Below the pieces are notes generated by a model, which saw only the letters and a program-made list of their open reading frames with translations, did not search any database and was not told where the DNA came from. 64,000 nucleotides of DNA from Stenopsyche tienmushanensis (taxonomy: Eukaryota > Arthropoda > Insecta > Trichoptera > Stenopsychidae), in NCBI GenBank assembly GCA_008973525.1, contig WACJ01000131.1:744001-808000 (forward strand). The letters run 5' to 3'. Below are positions 23,540 to 35,592 of the stretch, one piece after another. Positions within the stretch are counted from its first letter, which is position 1; the number at the start of each line of letters is the position of its first letter. The position numbers were made by a program, and so were the translations under genes.

Positions 23540-26145
23540 TTGCCGCGGTCGACCCACTACTGTGTCTCTGTTGTCCTGCGCTTCTGCTGGATTCTTCGTT
23601 CCCTGCGTCATTTATCTCCTTCGAACCGCAAATCTGCCCACCAGACTTAGCCTCCTGTTGTTATAACAACAGCAAACATTGCGATACGCTATTTGTTTGG
23701 ATAAATAGCAAACTTTGTGCTGTTTGCACATTAATTGCACGTCAAAATGATTTATTCATATACAAACGGTAGGCTGACCGCGCAAGTCATTGCTTCTCCC
23801 ACAGCCTTTGCTGAATATTTTATTTTTCGTATTAATAAACGAATGCAATTTCGAACAATCGTTGTGCATTAGAGCAGTGGTAATCAAGCTGGTCACTACC
23901 GCCCACTATTGGGCATTCAAGCTTTAATGAATTATAAGGTATTTAACTCTTTGAGTGTTAAGATATAATAACGATCGCGATTGACTCATTTTCCGCTTAA
24001 ATGTATGTATGTTCAATCGGTCCGCTTTTCGGACCGCTGATACGCTGATTTCGGACGCCTCGCGATCGGATGCCATACCTGAACATGTCTACAGAACGAT
24101 TACAAACTCTCAAAATCGATCGACAATATTGTTGTCCACCTGCAAATACCTACAAGGACAATGCAAATGGGCAGTATGAATAAAAAGTTTGACCATCCCT
24201 ACACTAGATAGACAGTCTTCTTCCAGTGCTGCGTTCTATTTTTGATTATTTATATTTATGCAACTCCTCGAAGAGAGCTGATTATAACGCATCATCCGTG
24301 TTGTATGTGTGTGTGTGTTTAAGGCAGTCTTCTTTTTGCAATCTGCATATTTCTTGTCTTGATAAACACGTTTTTAGAGAAATGGATGCGTAATATATAC
24401 ACGAATTAACCGAAGAAGCTAGACGATATGATAATGTCATATTAGATTCGTTATTCAAGGACTTCCCTGATCACAAATTTAGTTTTGAACAGCATCAAAT
24501 TTTTCCAATTTATCTGCATCCTAAATTCACTTCGTAATCAATGCATGGAGATTTCAGAAGAAATTGACGAAGATTAAGAGTGACTAATCATCATAAAAAA
24601 GGGATTTGTAATGATTCACTATTTTTTGTAATGCAGTAAATTAATCAAATTTTCCCCCGTTAATCGCGATCTTCACAACACATCCCTTGTGATTAACGAG
24701 GGCTACATGTTTTTTGATTGAGACGTTGATTTGTATCAATCAAATGCGTTATAAATTACATCAGATTTACGTTAAACAATGGTTGAAATTAACGCTAAAG
24801 GTCGCTTTGAATGTCGTCGGTTTCTGATGTACGTAATTTTGCCGTAAGATATCGATCGATTATGGGTTTATGTATTTGAATTCAATTGGATAGGTATTAT
24901 AGAACGAAGTTGCCATGATGATTGAGTCCACCGTATTATTCATCAACGTGACAGCCGCGGGCAATGGGTTAATTACGTTTTCTCTATTATACTTGCACTT
25001 TTTTTATGACCTCAATCCGAAGAACGTCAGCCTCTGATTCAATGGACTTCCTATTCTAGCAGTGCTCTTGTTCTTTGTCACGTATTTGTGGGCCGCAAGT
25101 TTATATATATGCATCTGAATCATGGAGCCGGCAATTGCTTACAGCAATAGGGGAGGTCAATGAGACCACCTCTGCCGGCTTTCTACGCCAATTTGCGACA
25201 TTCTTTCGATGCAATACGATAATAGGGCAGTGGTTTAATGCATTGGTGGCACAATTGCGTTTGAAATCAGGAATTTAAATTTGCTTTGGGTCTTTAGATT
25301 AGAACTGTTGTCGCTTGCGTTTCGCCGGCCCAGCATCTTTCAGCTTTATTTTCACCGCCGTGGTCCAACGCGCGATGCAATTGCATTATGCATTTTATCG
25401 TTTGTCTTTTTTTATGTCGGTCCGCAGACTTGTTGATGCAGTTTGTTATTGTTGTCTTATTGGAATTTGTGTCACATATCATACATTATTCAGCATCTTA
25501 GCTGTACTTGCAACAAACATGTGTTATGCAACTGGATGCGAGTCTTACCACACGTGGTATTCCAGGCCGGATCCCCAGGGAATACAAGAAATAGCCTAGA
25601 AATGCGTACAACCACCGCAGGAGACCGTCATTGTCTGCTATATTTATGCCATGGGCTTCTAAAATTGCAATCTCGTGGGAATTGTGTTAAGTCATACGAC
25701 CGTGATTTTTTGCCATACTTTTGCTAGCCGATTGAATAACACGCGGACCGTAACAAAGAACGACCGGATTATGTCAAGAGCGAGCCATTAGATCTTTATT
25801 GTAATATAATTTTATTAATTTGATGATGGCGCTAAACAATCGAGCGATTTAATTTAATGATGGCGCGACACAAAGCGATGCGACAGTGAGCGTGACCACA
25901 TGGTCACTTATGGTGCTTGGAATTGACACTCAAAATAAAGTTCGAAAGAAAGAAAACGTCGAGCTGAAAGTTCTGAGGGCAATGAGCATCTTTGGTTTAC
26001 ATCCCAGCCTATATGTTTGATATGATCTGATGATCTGAGAAGAGTGATGGATGCATCGATATGGATTAAAAAGACAGCCCAACCCAGCTACGAAACATCA
26101 AGACGATGCGTTTCTTCTTCTTTCTTTCTATTCTTCAAGCATGGT
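23540..26145. other. intergenic with one repeat B copy
   Basis: Repeat B lies at about 24005-24140 (see its own entry). Elsewhere overlapping frames at 25294-25727 occupy both strands and are unrecognised. No RNA gene seen. Confidence 0.35.
24005..24140 (+). repeat. repeat B copy with hairpin
   Basis: CAATCGGTCCGCTTTTCGGACC with GCTGATACGCTGA, then GCCTCGCGATCGGATGCCATA and ACATGTCTACAGAACGATTAC. It is a partial copy without mariner sequence. Confidence 0.75.
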
Positions 26146-26149
26146 CAAT

Positions 26150-26810
26150 GCCAGGCGGATAAATATATTTTCTCGGCCAGGGCTCATAACCCTATGCCCG
26201 TGGGCAACGTTTGAATCACTGGGGTAATGATGTGGAGTAGAAGGTGCGTGAAAGTAGCCTCATCGGTTTGCTCATCATACGCAACTGGGGTAGCCTAGCT
26301 AACATGACCTGGGAAGGGGGGTGTGGAACAGCCGATTATAGTAGTTAGTGGAGACTGTGTCAAAGGCTCACCATTATCCTCAACAGCTAAGGCTAGCAGG
26401 GAAGAACGGATTTAGGCTGTTCAAACGGCGATTCGTGTCCGTGACTAAGTCCTACAAATGACCGAACCGATATGAGTACCATGGGGAAGGATCCTGCAGT
26501 CCCTGCAGTCCGTCATCTGCTGCAGCCCTCTTCAAACTGAGGTTGGACTCGTGGTGGCAGTCAACCCGCAGTAGTATTCCTTTGAATTTAGCTTTAACCT
26601 TTATCCTTCTTCCTCCAACGCATATTTGGGTGCACGTAATCTGAAGCTAGTCTTCCTGCGAAAACCTCGCCTCCTCTGGAGGACGCTCTACGCGTAGCGT
26701 TTCTCGTGGGACCAAAAGATCAGTGGAAGACACTCTTCTGTGTGGCTAGTCCGAGGTAACCCGGAACATACCATGCAGCAGCGCAAGAAATGATGAAAGG
26801 ATCCCCCAAT
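26150..26810 (+). repeat. repeat family F, first copy
   Basis: Shared with 55795-56400: GCTAACATGA, GTGGAGACTGTGTC-like, CAGCCCTCTTCAAACTGAGGT, TTGGACTCGTGGTGGCAGT, ACCTCGCCTCCTCTGGAGGAC and CTGTGTGGCTAGTCCGAGGTA, in the same order and at similar spacing. GC-richer than the background. It may be the untranslated leader of a non-LTR retrotransposon, but no coding part is attached, so this is a guess. Confidence 0.6.
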
Positions 26811-26814
26811 TCAG

Positions 26815-28475
26815 TTAGTTGCTGTCTGTTGTCTGTTATCTGTCTCCCTCTTCCGTGAGTGGAGCTCAATCAGCGTATTGCGCGCGCATCTTTCCTCTCC
26901 CCGTCTATGGGCCTTGCTTCACTTCACCAAACCAGTATGCGCCAACATGGTGCATCCGTTAAACGTCTCGCAAAACAAATTGCATGCACAAGCAATGCTT
27001 GTACTAGTTCAAAAACGTTCACGGAGATGTGCACAATAACTCCCCAATTTTTCATTGTAAATAATAAATAATTATTGCCGTAATTTCGACGAATGTTCGT
27101 CAAAAAACGGCGAACATTATCAAAACAAACACACGTTTAATCCAAATCATACTCTTATCGTCTCGTGATTTTTTTACGTTTTCTGCTCTTCTCGCGTTTC
27201 AAATCAACTTATCTTCTTTTATCTTCGTCTTGTCATTTGATATGTCACTACCTTCTCGGAGTCGCCTGATGAATGGACGAAATCTACTTCGTCTAATTAC
27301 AGCAATACTAGAATCCGTCGAATGCTAATATCGTCTGCAAAATTGTGATAAAACTGGACGCCAGTACGTTTTGGTAAGCCACATTTGGCGGTCGTGCTTT
27401 CGGCGGAAAGAGAAGACGATGAAATTTGCGGAAGAAAGTATTCTTGAACGTCAGCATATGGATTGTTTCGGAATTCATTGAACTGCTCTGAGAAGCGACA
27501 ATAAAAATGGCATGGAGGGTATCATTTTATGGTAAGAATGCTTTCGGAATCTTCCTGTAAAATAGCGTATTTTATAAGCGGCTATCGATTTTAATCCGTT
27601 GCTTATTTTAGAAATCGCCTTCGATCGATTTCTTCTTCTCGGACAATAAGCTTGTTACACTTGTACAATAAAATATTCATCGGGTTCCGAGAGCCATTAA
27701 TGACATCGTCTTCTTTGTCTTCTTGTCGCAATATTTCAGGCTATAATGCGTGCCATACGTTGTTTTGTACCGCGAATTTCACGGAAATGAAAGATGCAAA
27801 TTGACCCATTCGAAGATTGCTATTTTCGGAAGATCGTCGCCGTCCGACGACAACAAAGAGGAAGAATCTTCCACCAGGATTGGTCGAACGTATGATGACC
27901 GTGTGAAATGAGATAAATGGCTCGTTAACCTTAAAGCCAACCAGACGCCGGATGATTCATTCCGGCATCGATACCTTTCCAATGAGGCAACGTGGTGCAA
28001 TCGAATTCATTTTTTGGGTACAATTCAAGGGATCAACCGGCCATATCCGCGAAATGATGATGGAAAATCCCATAATGATGATAGTGTGCTTAAATAAACT
28101 ACTTATCCTCGTCGAAGAAGAAGTTCAACGTAATGTGCGCTCGTCGACCGTGAAACGTTGGCTATAAAAATGGTTTGACATTTGAAAATATCGTTAAATT
28201 CATTAAAAGCAATCCATGTAAACGAAAAACCATAATGCGATTTTTTATTATTGTATGTATTAAATTAATGGATGCGGGCGTGACCATATGGTAACGATCC
28301 TCTTTGTAGATTCTAGATATTTGTATGAACAAATTTCTCACGACAATTAATATTCAAATATCGTCCTTCGTATTGATGGGAAGAATCAATGCGGGAGAAT
28401 TAACATGATAATAAAACTGCTATTGCAATTCAGGAAGAGAAAAGCTTTAAGACAATGGGCCTTTTCCTCGAGCAT
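26815..28475. other. intergenic, no gene recognised
   Basis: Short frames at 26859, 27779 and 27952 overlap each other on both strands without recognisable similarity. Nothing else seen. Confidence 0.35.
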
Positions 28476-28482
28476 ATTCAAT

Positions 28483-28890
28483 TTGCAGGGCCGTAACAAA
28501 GATCTGGCAAAGCAGGCGCCTGCCACGGGCGCAATTGGACCTGGGGCGCAAAACACATAATACACATGGTTTTTTTTATTTAACTTAATCATCAGTCTTC
28601 ATTAGATCAGTCTTCTTCGCACAACTTCGTTTTGTAATTTAATCGCTCTGTAGACATGTTCAGTTATGGCGTTCGATTGTGAGGCACTCATTCGTCATGT
28701 CAGCGATCCGAAAAGCGGACCGATTGGACACACAGACCTTGTAGTCACTCCGTCCTCGTTTAGGACTTTTGCGGCATTTTCTATGATCTGTACGATCACG
28801 GAAGCTCTCTCAGAGGATACATAGGCGGCTTGCATGTTCCCGAATACCGGGATCAATAAACAGCTCCGGTTAGTGGGCTCTATCAATTTG
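28483..28890 (-). mobile_element. hAT-like end plus repeat B, minus copy
   Basis: CAGGGCCGTAACAAAGATCTG at 28487 opens a hAT-like terminus and leads through GGCGCCTGCCACGGGCGCAA. Repeat B follows in reverse orientation with the hairpin GATCCGAAAAGCGGACC near 28702-28720 and GGACTTTTGCGGCATTTTC. This is the mirror image of 3100-3420 and 5090-5445, confirming that the two parts travel together. Confidence 0.65.
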
Positions 28891-28894
28891 AAGA

Positions 28895-29745
28895 TGAATG
28901 AATAAAATATAGGTTCACGATTTATTCTATTCAAATACATGCCAAATATTTTATATGAATTAGCTCACGTATTTACATTATTTACAATACACAAATCCAC
29001 AAAGGTTATCAGTGATTTTTTTTTAGAGTGTGATATTTTTCAAAACATGTGTCTGCTGTGTAGCGGTACATTTACTCTACTTCTTTTTTGCAGCGCACAC
29101 TCGGCATTGTCTTTTAGTGAACTGTTTTTAAAATCTTTTTTGCCATTAGTAATAAAAATATAGCATGAAATGGTATCATTTAAGTTCTCTAAACGGTAAC
29201 ATAAAAATTGGCAATCTAATCTGTCGTTAAATAACCCGTATAAATACGTCACCGGACGCCCACTGCCATACTGTTGAAAACTTATTAATACGGGACCCGT
29301 AAACCATGTGTTAAGTAGGATATTTTTATAAGTATATATTTTTTAAAATATCAACTATGAGTTATATTAAGTTCTTTTCCAAACTTATTATCGGTAGTGT
29401 ATTTACCTTGATTGCTGGAAGACTCTTTGTCTTTAAGCTTAAGTTTTTCCTCATTGCTGACACCATCATTTGTTCGCATTTGGTATTCGCACTGTAACAT
29501 CATAAATCGAATTATGTTTTGGTTGTCTTATATAAACTGCATTGGATTAACAATACAACATTATGATACATTGTCAATTCAATTGATTAATGATAAAATT
29601 AATGTAAATACCGTAAAGATCTCTTGCATAAATGAGATGATTGGCATTATTCAATGCTTTTTTATTCGTCGATATTGGCGATATTTTTGAAGCACTTCTT
29701 CTAATAGCACTAAAAGTCTCAGTTCAACTAATATCAAATTCGAGC
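28895..29745. other. intergenic, no gene recognised
   Basis: AT-rich. Opposed frames at 28939-29252 and 29412-29690 are unrecognised, and their hydrophobic translations are what AT-rich DNA gives by chance. Confidence 0.35.
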
Positions 29746-29749
29746 TAAA

Positions 29750-29960
29750 TCCTACTGAAGAAGTGCCTCAAAAAGCCCTAAAAGAGGACGGAATGGCCAT
29801 AAGGTCTGTGTATCCATATGGTCCGCTTTTCCGATCGCTGACATGATGAATGAACGCCATACTTAAACATGTCTACAGAGCGATTATAATTGTACATATA
29901 TATATATATATATATATATGCGTTTTGCGCCCCAAACACAGTTGCGCCCCGCATACGATG
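29750..29960 (+). repeat. repeat B copy with TA microsatellite
   Basis: AAAGCCCTAAAAGAGGACGGA, then the hairpin in decayed form (GGTCCGCTTTTCCGATCGCTG), GAATGAACGCCATACTTAAAC and CTACAGAGCGATTATAAT, then an uninterrupted TA run at 29897-29919 and GCGTTTTGCGCCCCAAACACA, the hAT-like terminal motif. Confidence 0.65.
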
Positions 29961-29964
29961 AATT

Positions 29965-30815
29965 TATAACCGATTTCAGCTGTTGGTCCTCGAAACTTCC
30001 ACGCTCGAAGTAAATCCAAGGTGACGCCTCGTTTCACGGTTGGTCTCCAATTTCAGACCGTTCAGCTATAAACATATATGAAAATAATGGAGCCGATGAT
30101 GTTTGCGGTTTTCATCGGAACCGAAGAATATGCGGTCTGTCGTCAATTCGATACGCCCATTGTGGACAAATCGAGATCATAGCCATAAATGATAACCGCA
30201 TCCTACTAAATCCATTCTAGCACACATTCACATTGTCGATATTAGACGCGGTCAATTAGAACGACGTCTGCGATTGCGAAGAAGACTTTTTACCTTTTAA
30301 TTTAACACCTTGAGATGCGAACGGTCAACAGTCCCGCCTCCGGCGGGAGGCCGTGTCGCCCTACGCGTCTGCGTCATACATTACAGATATACGTCATCGT
30401 AGAATTTGACAGACTGGTCAGTTTGCCGATCGTCCATTGGCATAAGTGTACCTAAGGAACGACACGTTGCCCATTATTCGACGAATCGAAAGGCATTTCT
30501 TATTTGTACCCAGTGAAACTTGGAAACACCATGGAGGCTTCTCCCATATTACCAACAGCATTCTGTGCGTATTCTTCAGATTGATAATTTGTCTGGTTTT
30601 TAAAAAAAATCAGTTATAACGAACGCTAACAAATCGGCGCGGAAGTATTCGCTATAATCGTTATTTGTGAATTTGTGGCGTTTTAAAAACATTTATTGTG
30701 AATGGATAAAACCGTAAGTCTTTATTTGGATTTGATCTCGTTATAAAATATCATAGTTTCATACATCTTTCGTCCAATTTTCTTTTATGGCCAACCGTTT
30801 TTATCATATTTTTTC
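29965..30815. other. intergenic, no gene recognised
   Basis: Moderately CG-rich up to about 30450, then AT-rich. A CCTCCGGCGGGAGG palindrome lies near 30334-30347. No coding or RNA gene recognised. Confidence 0.35.
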
Positions 30816-30927
30816 CATAGCGAATATATGTTTTAAAAATGTGGTCACCAATCACATCTCCTGCAGATTTGAATCTATGACAATTGAGTTACTAGTCTGA
30901 TCGCTTAACCGCGGAATACCTACAGGA
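30770..30927 (-). mobile_element. tRNA-derived SINE, minus copy
   Basis: On the minus strand: GCGGTTAAGCGATCAGACTAG, ACTCAATTGTCATAGATTCAA and ATCTGCAGGAGATGTG, then GACCACATTTTTAAAACATA. A tRNA-like A-box region and a B-box-like ATTCAAATC sit at tRNA spacing. The same approximately 120 bp recur at 34030-34150 on the plus strand. This is typical of a SINE with a tRNA-related head. Confidence 0.65.
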
Positions 30928-30944
30928 TTTCTCCATGGTCCGCA

Positions 30945-31475
30945 CATGGTTTTTATTTTACTTGTTCATGTATGGCGTCCGATTGCAGGCGCTCATTTGT
31001 CATGTCCACGGTCCGAAAAGCGGACCGGTTGGACACACAGACCTTATGTTCACTCTCTTTTAGGACTTTTTACGGCATCTATGATCTGTATGATCATGGA
31101 AACTCCCTCAGGGGCTAATTTATCTATATTACTATTTTGTGCTGCTATCTTAGCTAATATTTTAGTTTTTAGTTACAAAATCTAGCTAATTCCTCTCTCG
31201 TGCTCAGAGCGCAAGTGGTCACTCAGGGTCCCCGTGTTCCTTTATCTCAGATGTGAAATGATGGACCCATGTTTCATCCTGAATTGATGCAAAAACTCGG
31301 CTTTATTCCTTGTGAACCATCGCCAAACACTCGATTGAGACATCATTACGACGCTGTTTTTGTTCCATTGTGAGCAAACGCGGCATTCATCTTGCGCACA
31401 GCTTTCTCATGTGCAAATTTTCAGTCAATATGTGATATACAGCGTTTTTTGAAAAGCCTATCGTATCTGCTTGCT
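30945..31475 (-). mobile_element. chimeric mariner/B element, best mariner core
   Basis: Repeat B in reverse (hairpin GGTCCGAAAAGCGGACC near 31010) is joined at TGCTCAGAGCGCAAGTGG to the longest mariner piece in the window. The minus strand reads around NAVYHILTENLHMRKLCAR, QKQRRNDVSIECLA and then DETWVHHFTSEI, i.e. the helix-turn-helix end and the first catalytic aspartate of a mariner transposase. A missing tryptophan codon, a stop and a frame change show it is dead. A-core sequence is not seen on this copy. Confidence 0.8.
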
Positions 31476-31584
31476 CGCGCACTTACATTCGACGGCCATT
31501 CTATACCATTTTACGGATTTTTTAAAACAGCAACCAGTATCTATACGTTAGTATTGTTAGTATTATTTAACAATTTAATCTCTA

Positions 31585-31598
31585 GGGGGGGGGGGGGG
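31585..31598 (+). repeat. 14-base poly-G tract
   Basis: An uninterrupted run of G in AT-rich surroundings, just before a hAT-like terminus. A 16-base run occurs at 55831-55846. Possible G-quadruplex former or sequencing hot spot. Confidence 0.8.
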
Positions 31599-31599
31599 A

Positions 31600-31660
31600 G
31601 GGTGTCGTAAGTTCGATACTTGCCATGCGTGTTTCATACCCTTGTTAGGGCTCTGTTTCA
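31600..31660 (-). mobile_element. hAT-like terminus
   Basis: On the minus strand: CAGAGCCCTAACAAGGGTATG, then AAACACGCATGGCAAGTATCG. The same end occurs at 34338-34388 next to a hAT transposase relic (CAGAGCCGTAACAAGGGTATG). CAG-starting ends fit hAT elements. Confidence 0.5.
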
Positions 31661-31664
31661 TTTA

Positions 31665-32690
31665 TCAAATTCAACAAGCAAGACAAAATCTGGATCAAAA
31701 CAATCAATCGGATTTTTTTTGTTTGTCACCTCTCAAATATTTTGCTGATTTTTTTTCTCCACCATATGAATTTGAACACAAACCTTCACAATATAAATCC
31801 AATATTTAACCCACTATCCAATAGTTGATAATTTTGTCTTGATATCCCGCAACTTTTTGCTCGTTATAAGCGTGAAATGCCTGTTTGATATCGTTAAATG
31901 TATCCATATTGGGTCCAATCAAATGGAAAATAATCGCATCATGCTTTCTTATATGTTATGCATAATTATGAGACGTTATATATCCATTTTGTTCCAATTT
32001 CATAACAAGGAAATTTATATATAGCCATAGAAATGCTGTGCCTATAAATGTGTACTGGGCATGAATTCTAAGAAGTAAATTGAATCGTAAATGGGATATA
32101 TCGTTAAGGGCGAGTGATCGTGGACAGTATTAAATTAGCATCGAATCGATACGTTCATTTTTCTTTCTATTAAACGCCATAAAGCTGCCAAACGAAGTTT
32201 TCGCCGCTCTAATATTTATATTAGGGGCTCCAAATTGGCCACGAATCCGCCCCGGGCGGTCCCGTTGCAAACACGCGACCCGCTTGATTAATTTCATTCG
32301 CCCCCACCGACCCATCACTAATCCGATTAATATTCATCGGCCGCGATTCGGGAGTAAAACGTTAAAGATGCCGTGAAAATTTCCATTGCCCCTCGAGTCG
32401 GTCAATTTTTTTCCCATCCCTCAAAATAGTTTTCATAGACCACCTGTGGCGCTCGCTATCGATCGATGGATAAGAGAGCAGCTGGGATAGTTGCGTCGGG
32501 TGACGGCACACACGGGAGAGGATCGTCACAAACACTTTAATATATTTTTAATGTCCATCGTAAAATTCGCATATAAGAACTTATTGTGGTGAACGTGTAT
32601 CGTGTTTGTATTTTTATTCCGCAGGTGAACTTAATTGCTGTGCTAATCGCAAACAAAGCGTTGTTTATTCCATTGGAGAAATATAGGCGA
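31665..32690. other. intergenic, no gene recognised
   Basis: AT-rich to 32100. From about 32130 to 32560 it is CG-richer and free of the repeat families, similar to patches at 3930 and 7140. The frame at 32130-32318 (-) is unrecognised. Possible regulatory DNA, unproven. Confidence 0.35.
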
Positions 32691-32960
32691 GCTTAAGCGA
32701 CGCCTAATGGGCAGTTACTATCTCACCTATGTATACATATATATAAATTGTCATATTAAACTTTCCCCACCGGTGATGTATTTACTACACCTCGACTCTA
32801 ATAATGGGAATATCGATATGAAATATAATAGATGCGGGGTTCAGATTTTTTGTATTCCTTCGAAATATAATTACGAATCACATCAAAGTATAATAATATA
32901 TAAGTTTTCATCAGCTGCGACGGAAATAAATAATTTGTCAGGAAATCGGGAATTTTTCAA
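32690..32960 (+). repeat. repeat family A copy
   Basis: GAGCTTAAGCGACGCCTAATG, CTATGTATACATATATATAAA, CCCCACCGGTGATGTATTTAC, then the TCTAATAATGGGAATATCG core, ending near GGAAATCGGGAATTTTTC. It shares the GAGCTTA-GCGACGCCT start with the long copy at 10482. Confidence 0.85.
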
Positions 32961-32964
32961 AAAT

Positions 32965-34025
32965 CAGATCCAGACTAAATGACGAAGCAATCGAAATTTA
33001 GGCTCGGGATTGGATTTCCTACTTGAGGGTAATCGACCAATCGATTTGTAAAAGATATAGTTAGTAGTGACTTTCATAAAAAGTGACCCAACTGCGAGAC
33101 TTCCAAGACGAACCATCATCACGGCTCGCAAATAGCTCTCAATTGCCTACTTAATTAAGCAATTGTGCATTGAATCACTCGCGTTAATACGCACACATAA
33201 TATGTACCATGAATTTCTAACCGATGGAAACACTTTCATTTGACGCTATTGTGTATGATAAAAACGTGTCCGATTGCGTTTCCGCCGCGTGCCGTATTGA
33301 AATACGAAACGGCACGTAAAATATTATCACGTAGTAAAAAAGCTATGTAATCGACGCATTATTCGTGTAATATTATTTTGGAAAATGATTTTTTTCTCTT
33401 TTTATACAAGCAATTAGCGTGTAATCGATGTGTAATTGTCGTGTGAATTTGGACCCTTGTTTCAGATGGGGTAACACATGGGTTTTGTTGGGTTCAGCTG
33501 CCTCCGTGGGAAACAATAGTTGCGAGTCGGATTTATATTTAGCTGGAGAGGTCATACACTTTCTTGTCCTTCGCCAGGTCGAACGATGGCCTCCGAGTTC
33601 AGCTGAAAGCCTCGGAGGTTGCCGAATCCATTTCAGGACGAGAGAATATTAAGAATTGGCAAAAATAGATTTGTGACCGAGCAGGTGGTTCAGTGGCCTC
33701 TGATCTAGATTCTATCACCGCACACTTATCGATCTTCTAAATTTACACTGTCGAGGAAGACTCATTGTTGATGCATCTGCGAAACCACCTTGCTGACCTA
33801 AAAAGCTTGCTCAAATTATGCTTCCTGTCCCCATTTGATGCGGGATTTAATCCTTGCAAGCACAAAGCAGTAAAGCGTTCTCACAGAAATACAATGTACT
33901 CAGACTTATACCAACTTAATATCGGCTGAAAGGACCCTAAAGGCTTTTTGAAAGGCAGCAAAATCGTGACGCAAAGTTTAGACTTCAATGAGCTCTTCTT
34001 GGAGACAAACCACGTCTGTAAAAAA
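32965..34025. other. intergenic, no gene recognised
   Basis: A plus frame at 33428-33652 and its mirror are unrecognised. A small inverted repeat, CCTCCGA...TCGGAGG, lies near 33590-33618. A tRNA-like phrase (GGTGGTTCAGTGG) at about 33684 does not fold into a full tRNA. Confidence 0.35.
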
Positions 34026-34029
34026 TCAC

Positions 34030-34345
34030 GCGGTTAAGCGGTCAGACTAGTAACTCAATCGTCATGGGTTCAAATCTACAGGAGGTGTGGCTGGCGACCA
34101 CATTTTTAAAACATATATTCGCTATGAAAAACCATGCCAAAATGGTTGGAAATAGTCCCATAAAAGGGATTGCTAAATGTTTGTTTAATCCCTTTTTTCT
34201 TCATTATCGCTTAAGCATTGGGCCGACCCAGCCGGCATTTAAGAGCTCGTAATCGTTCTGTATGTGCGCTCATTCGTCATATCGGCAGTCCGAAAAGCGG
34301 ACCGATTGGACATATGAACCTTGTGGCCACTGTCGCGGAAGTTAG
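34030..34345 (+). mobile_element. tRNA-derived SINE joined to repeat B
   Basis: GCGGTTAAGCGGTCAGACTAG, ACTCAATCGTCATGGGTTCAA and ATCTACAGGAGGTGTGGC, then the shared GACCACATTTTTAAAACATA. GGGTTCAAATC is a good B-box. From about 34165 it passes into repeat B in reverse orientation (hairpin AGTCCGAAAAGCGGACC near 34280). The frames at 34064 and 34218 are by-products. Confidence 0.65.
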
Positions 34346-34374
34346 ACACTTGACACGGGTGCTTCATACCCTTG

Positions 34375-34956
34375 TTACGGCTCTGCCTCTGTTAGCTTGA
34401 TATTTTCGTCTTCCATAAGCAAGTTCAGTATCGAAAAGGACACCTCATTTTCTTCTGTTTTCTTTTCCCCCAGTTTATCATGAATGCTTTTAATTACTCT
34501 GTTAGCCCAATCACAATGTAATCGCAGCTTATTTAGCAAATTTACAACCTGAAAAATCTCTTTCATAACAATATACAGATCTTCTGACACCATCGTAAAA
34601 GCAAGATTTCCCCTATGGAAAAACAGTTTTAACTGCGGATTAATTTCTTTTATTCTTTCACATAAGCCTTGATGCATTCCAAATATCGACAGCGCACCAT
34701 AAGTGCATATGTTGGGACAGTGATTCCAAGAAAAATCTTCTTCTTTAAATAAAACACCAAAAGGTCTTCCATATTGTGGATTGGCCGATAAAATAAAATC
34801 TATTTCAGCAAGTCCAACAAAGCGTAGTTTTATACAATTGTAGATTAAACTATCCACTAGCTTTTTCTCTCTCAATTTGTTTTTAGTAAAATATTGCACT
34901 TTCATGCGGGAAAATCCGTCATAAGGTCGCATAAAAATGTCGATGGTCACGGACAC
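34375..34956 (-). pseudogene. hAT transposase-derived relic, ZBED5-like
   Basis: A 190-codon minus-strand frame without a real ATG at its head. From about residue 70 it follows the core of hAT transposases as seen in ZBED5/FAM200-like proteins: FSWNHCPNICTYGA (family: W-x-C-x-x-x-CTDGA), then FGMHQGLCERIKEINP, a shortened FHRGNLA (family: IHREALA), and IFQVVNLLNKL. The catalytic D of CTDGA is Y here, and part of the IHRE block is lost, so it is inactive. The first 70 residues and the last 30 do not fit the family. A hAT-like CAGAGCCGTAACAAGG end lies just beyond its 3' end at about 34357-34388. Confidence 0.6.
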
Positions 34957-34959
34957 AAA

Positions 34960-35590
34960 GAATTAGGCGAGCGATTGCTTAAAAAAAAACAACACGCGAA
35001 CCAGAATGCGTCATCTGATTCCATAATCGTACTTCCGTGACGGCGAATCCGCCAAAAGCCGCAGCGGATCCTTCCTCAATCGCTCCCGGAAACCTTTGAT
35101 CTTCGGGCGAATCCCGATTATCTCACGGCCGGCGTCAAAAACCGTTTATCGCGGAGCATTCGCGTGGAACTTTCTCTGAAACGCCTCCGGCATTTGCATC
35201 GCTGCATTTCCGTTTCCGGGCGGCGACCGTGTCCGAGTTGTGTCGAATTGCGGAAGAACGCGCATCCCAAACGGATAACGAATCACACACAACTCCTCCA
35301 AACGCGCACCGAAATCCAAAAAACCAAGTTTGACACCCTGTCAAAAAAGAGTTGACACCTGTCAAACGGCGTTAAATTGTTACCCGAGCACGAAACGAAT
35401 AAATATCACCATAGCATATAAGCCTCCCAATAATGCATGGCTAAAATTCTTCCAATGTTGAAAGGTTATCACAAAAGAAACATTTATCAGTAGATACTTA
35501 TTTATTTATTGCTGTTTATTCGTTTAATTAAATTTTGACATATAAATATGCGAACGTTTTGTATTTATATTGTTATTTGTTCTATTGCAG
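34960..35590. other. upstream region of the PPxY gene
   Basis: CG-rich, repeat-free sequence from about 35020 to 35400, followed by AT-rich sequence with a polypyrimidine tract and acceptor at 35573-35590. A promoter and non-coding first exon for the downstream gene most likely lie here; no TATA box stands out. Confidence 0.4.
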
Positions 35591-35592
35591 CA

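Noticed and set aside
33670..33745. Possible tRNA gene
   Set aside because: A GGTTCAGTGG-like box is present, but no cloverleaf or matching acceptor stem can be drawn; at most a SINE fragment.
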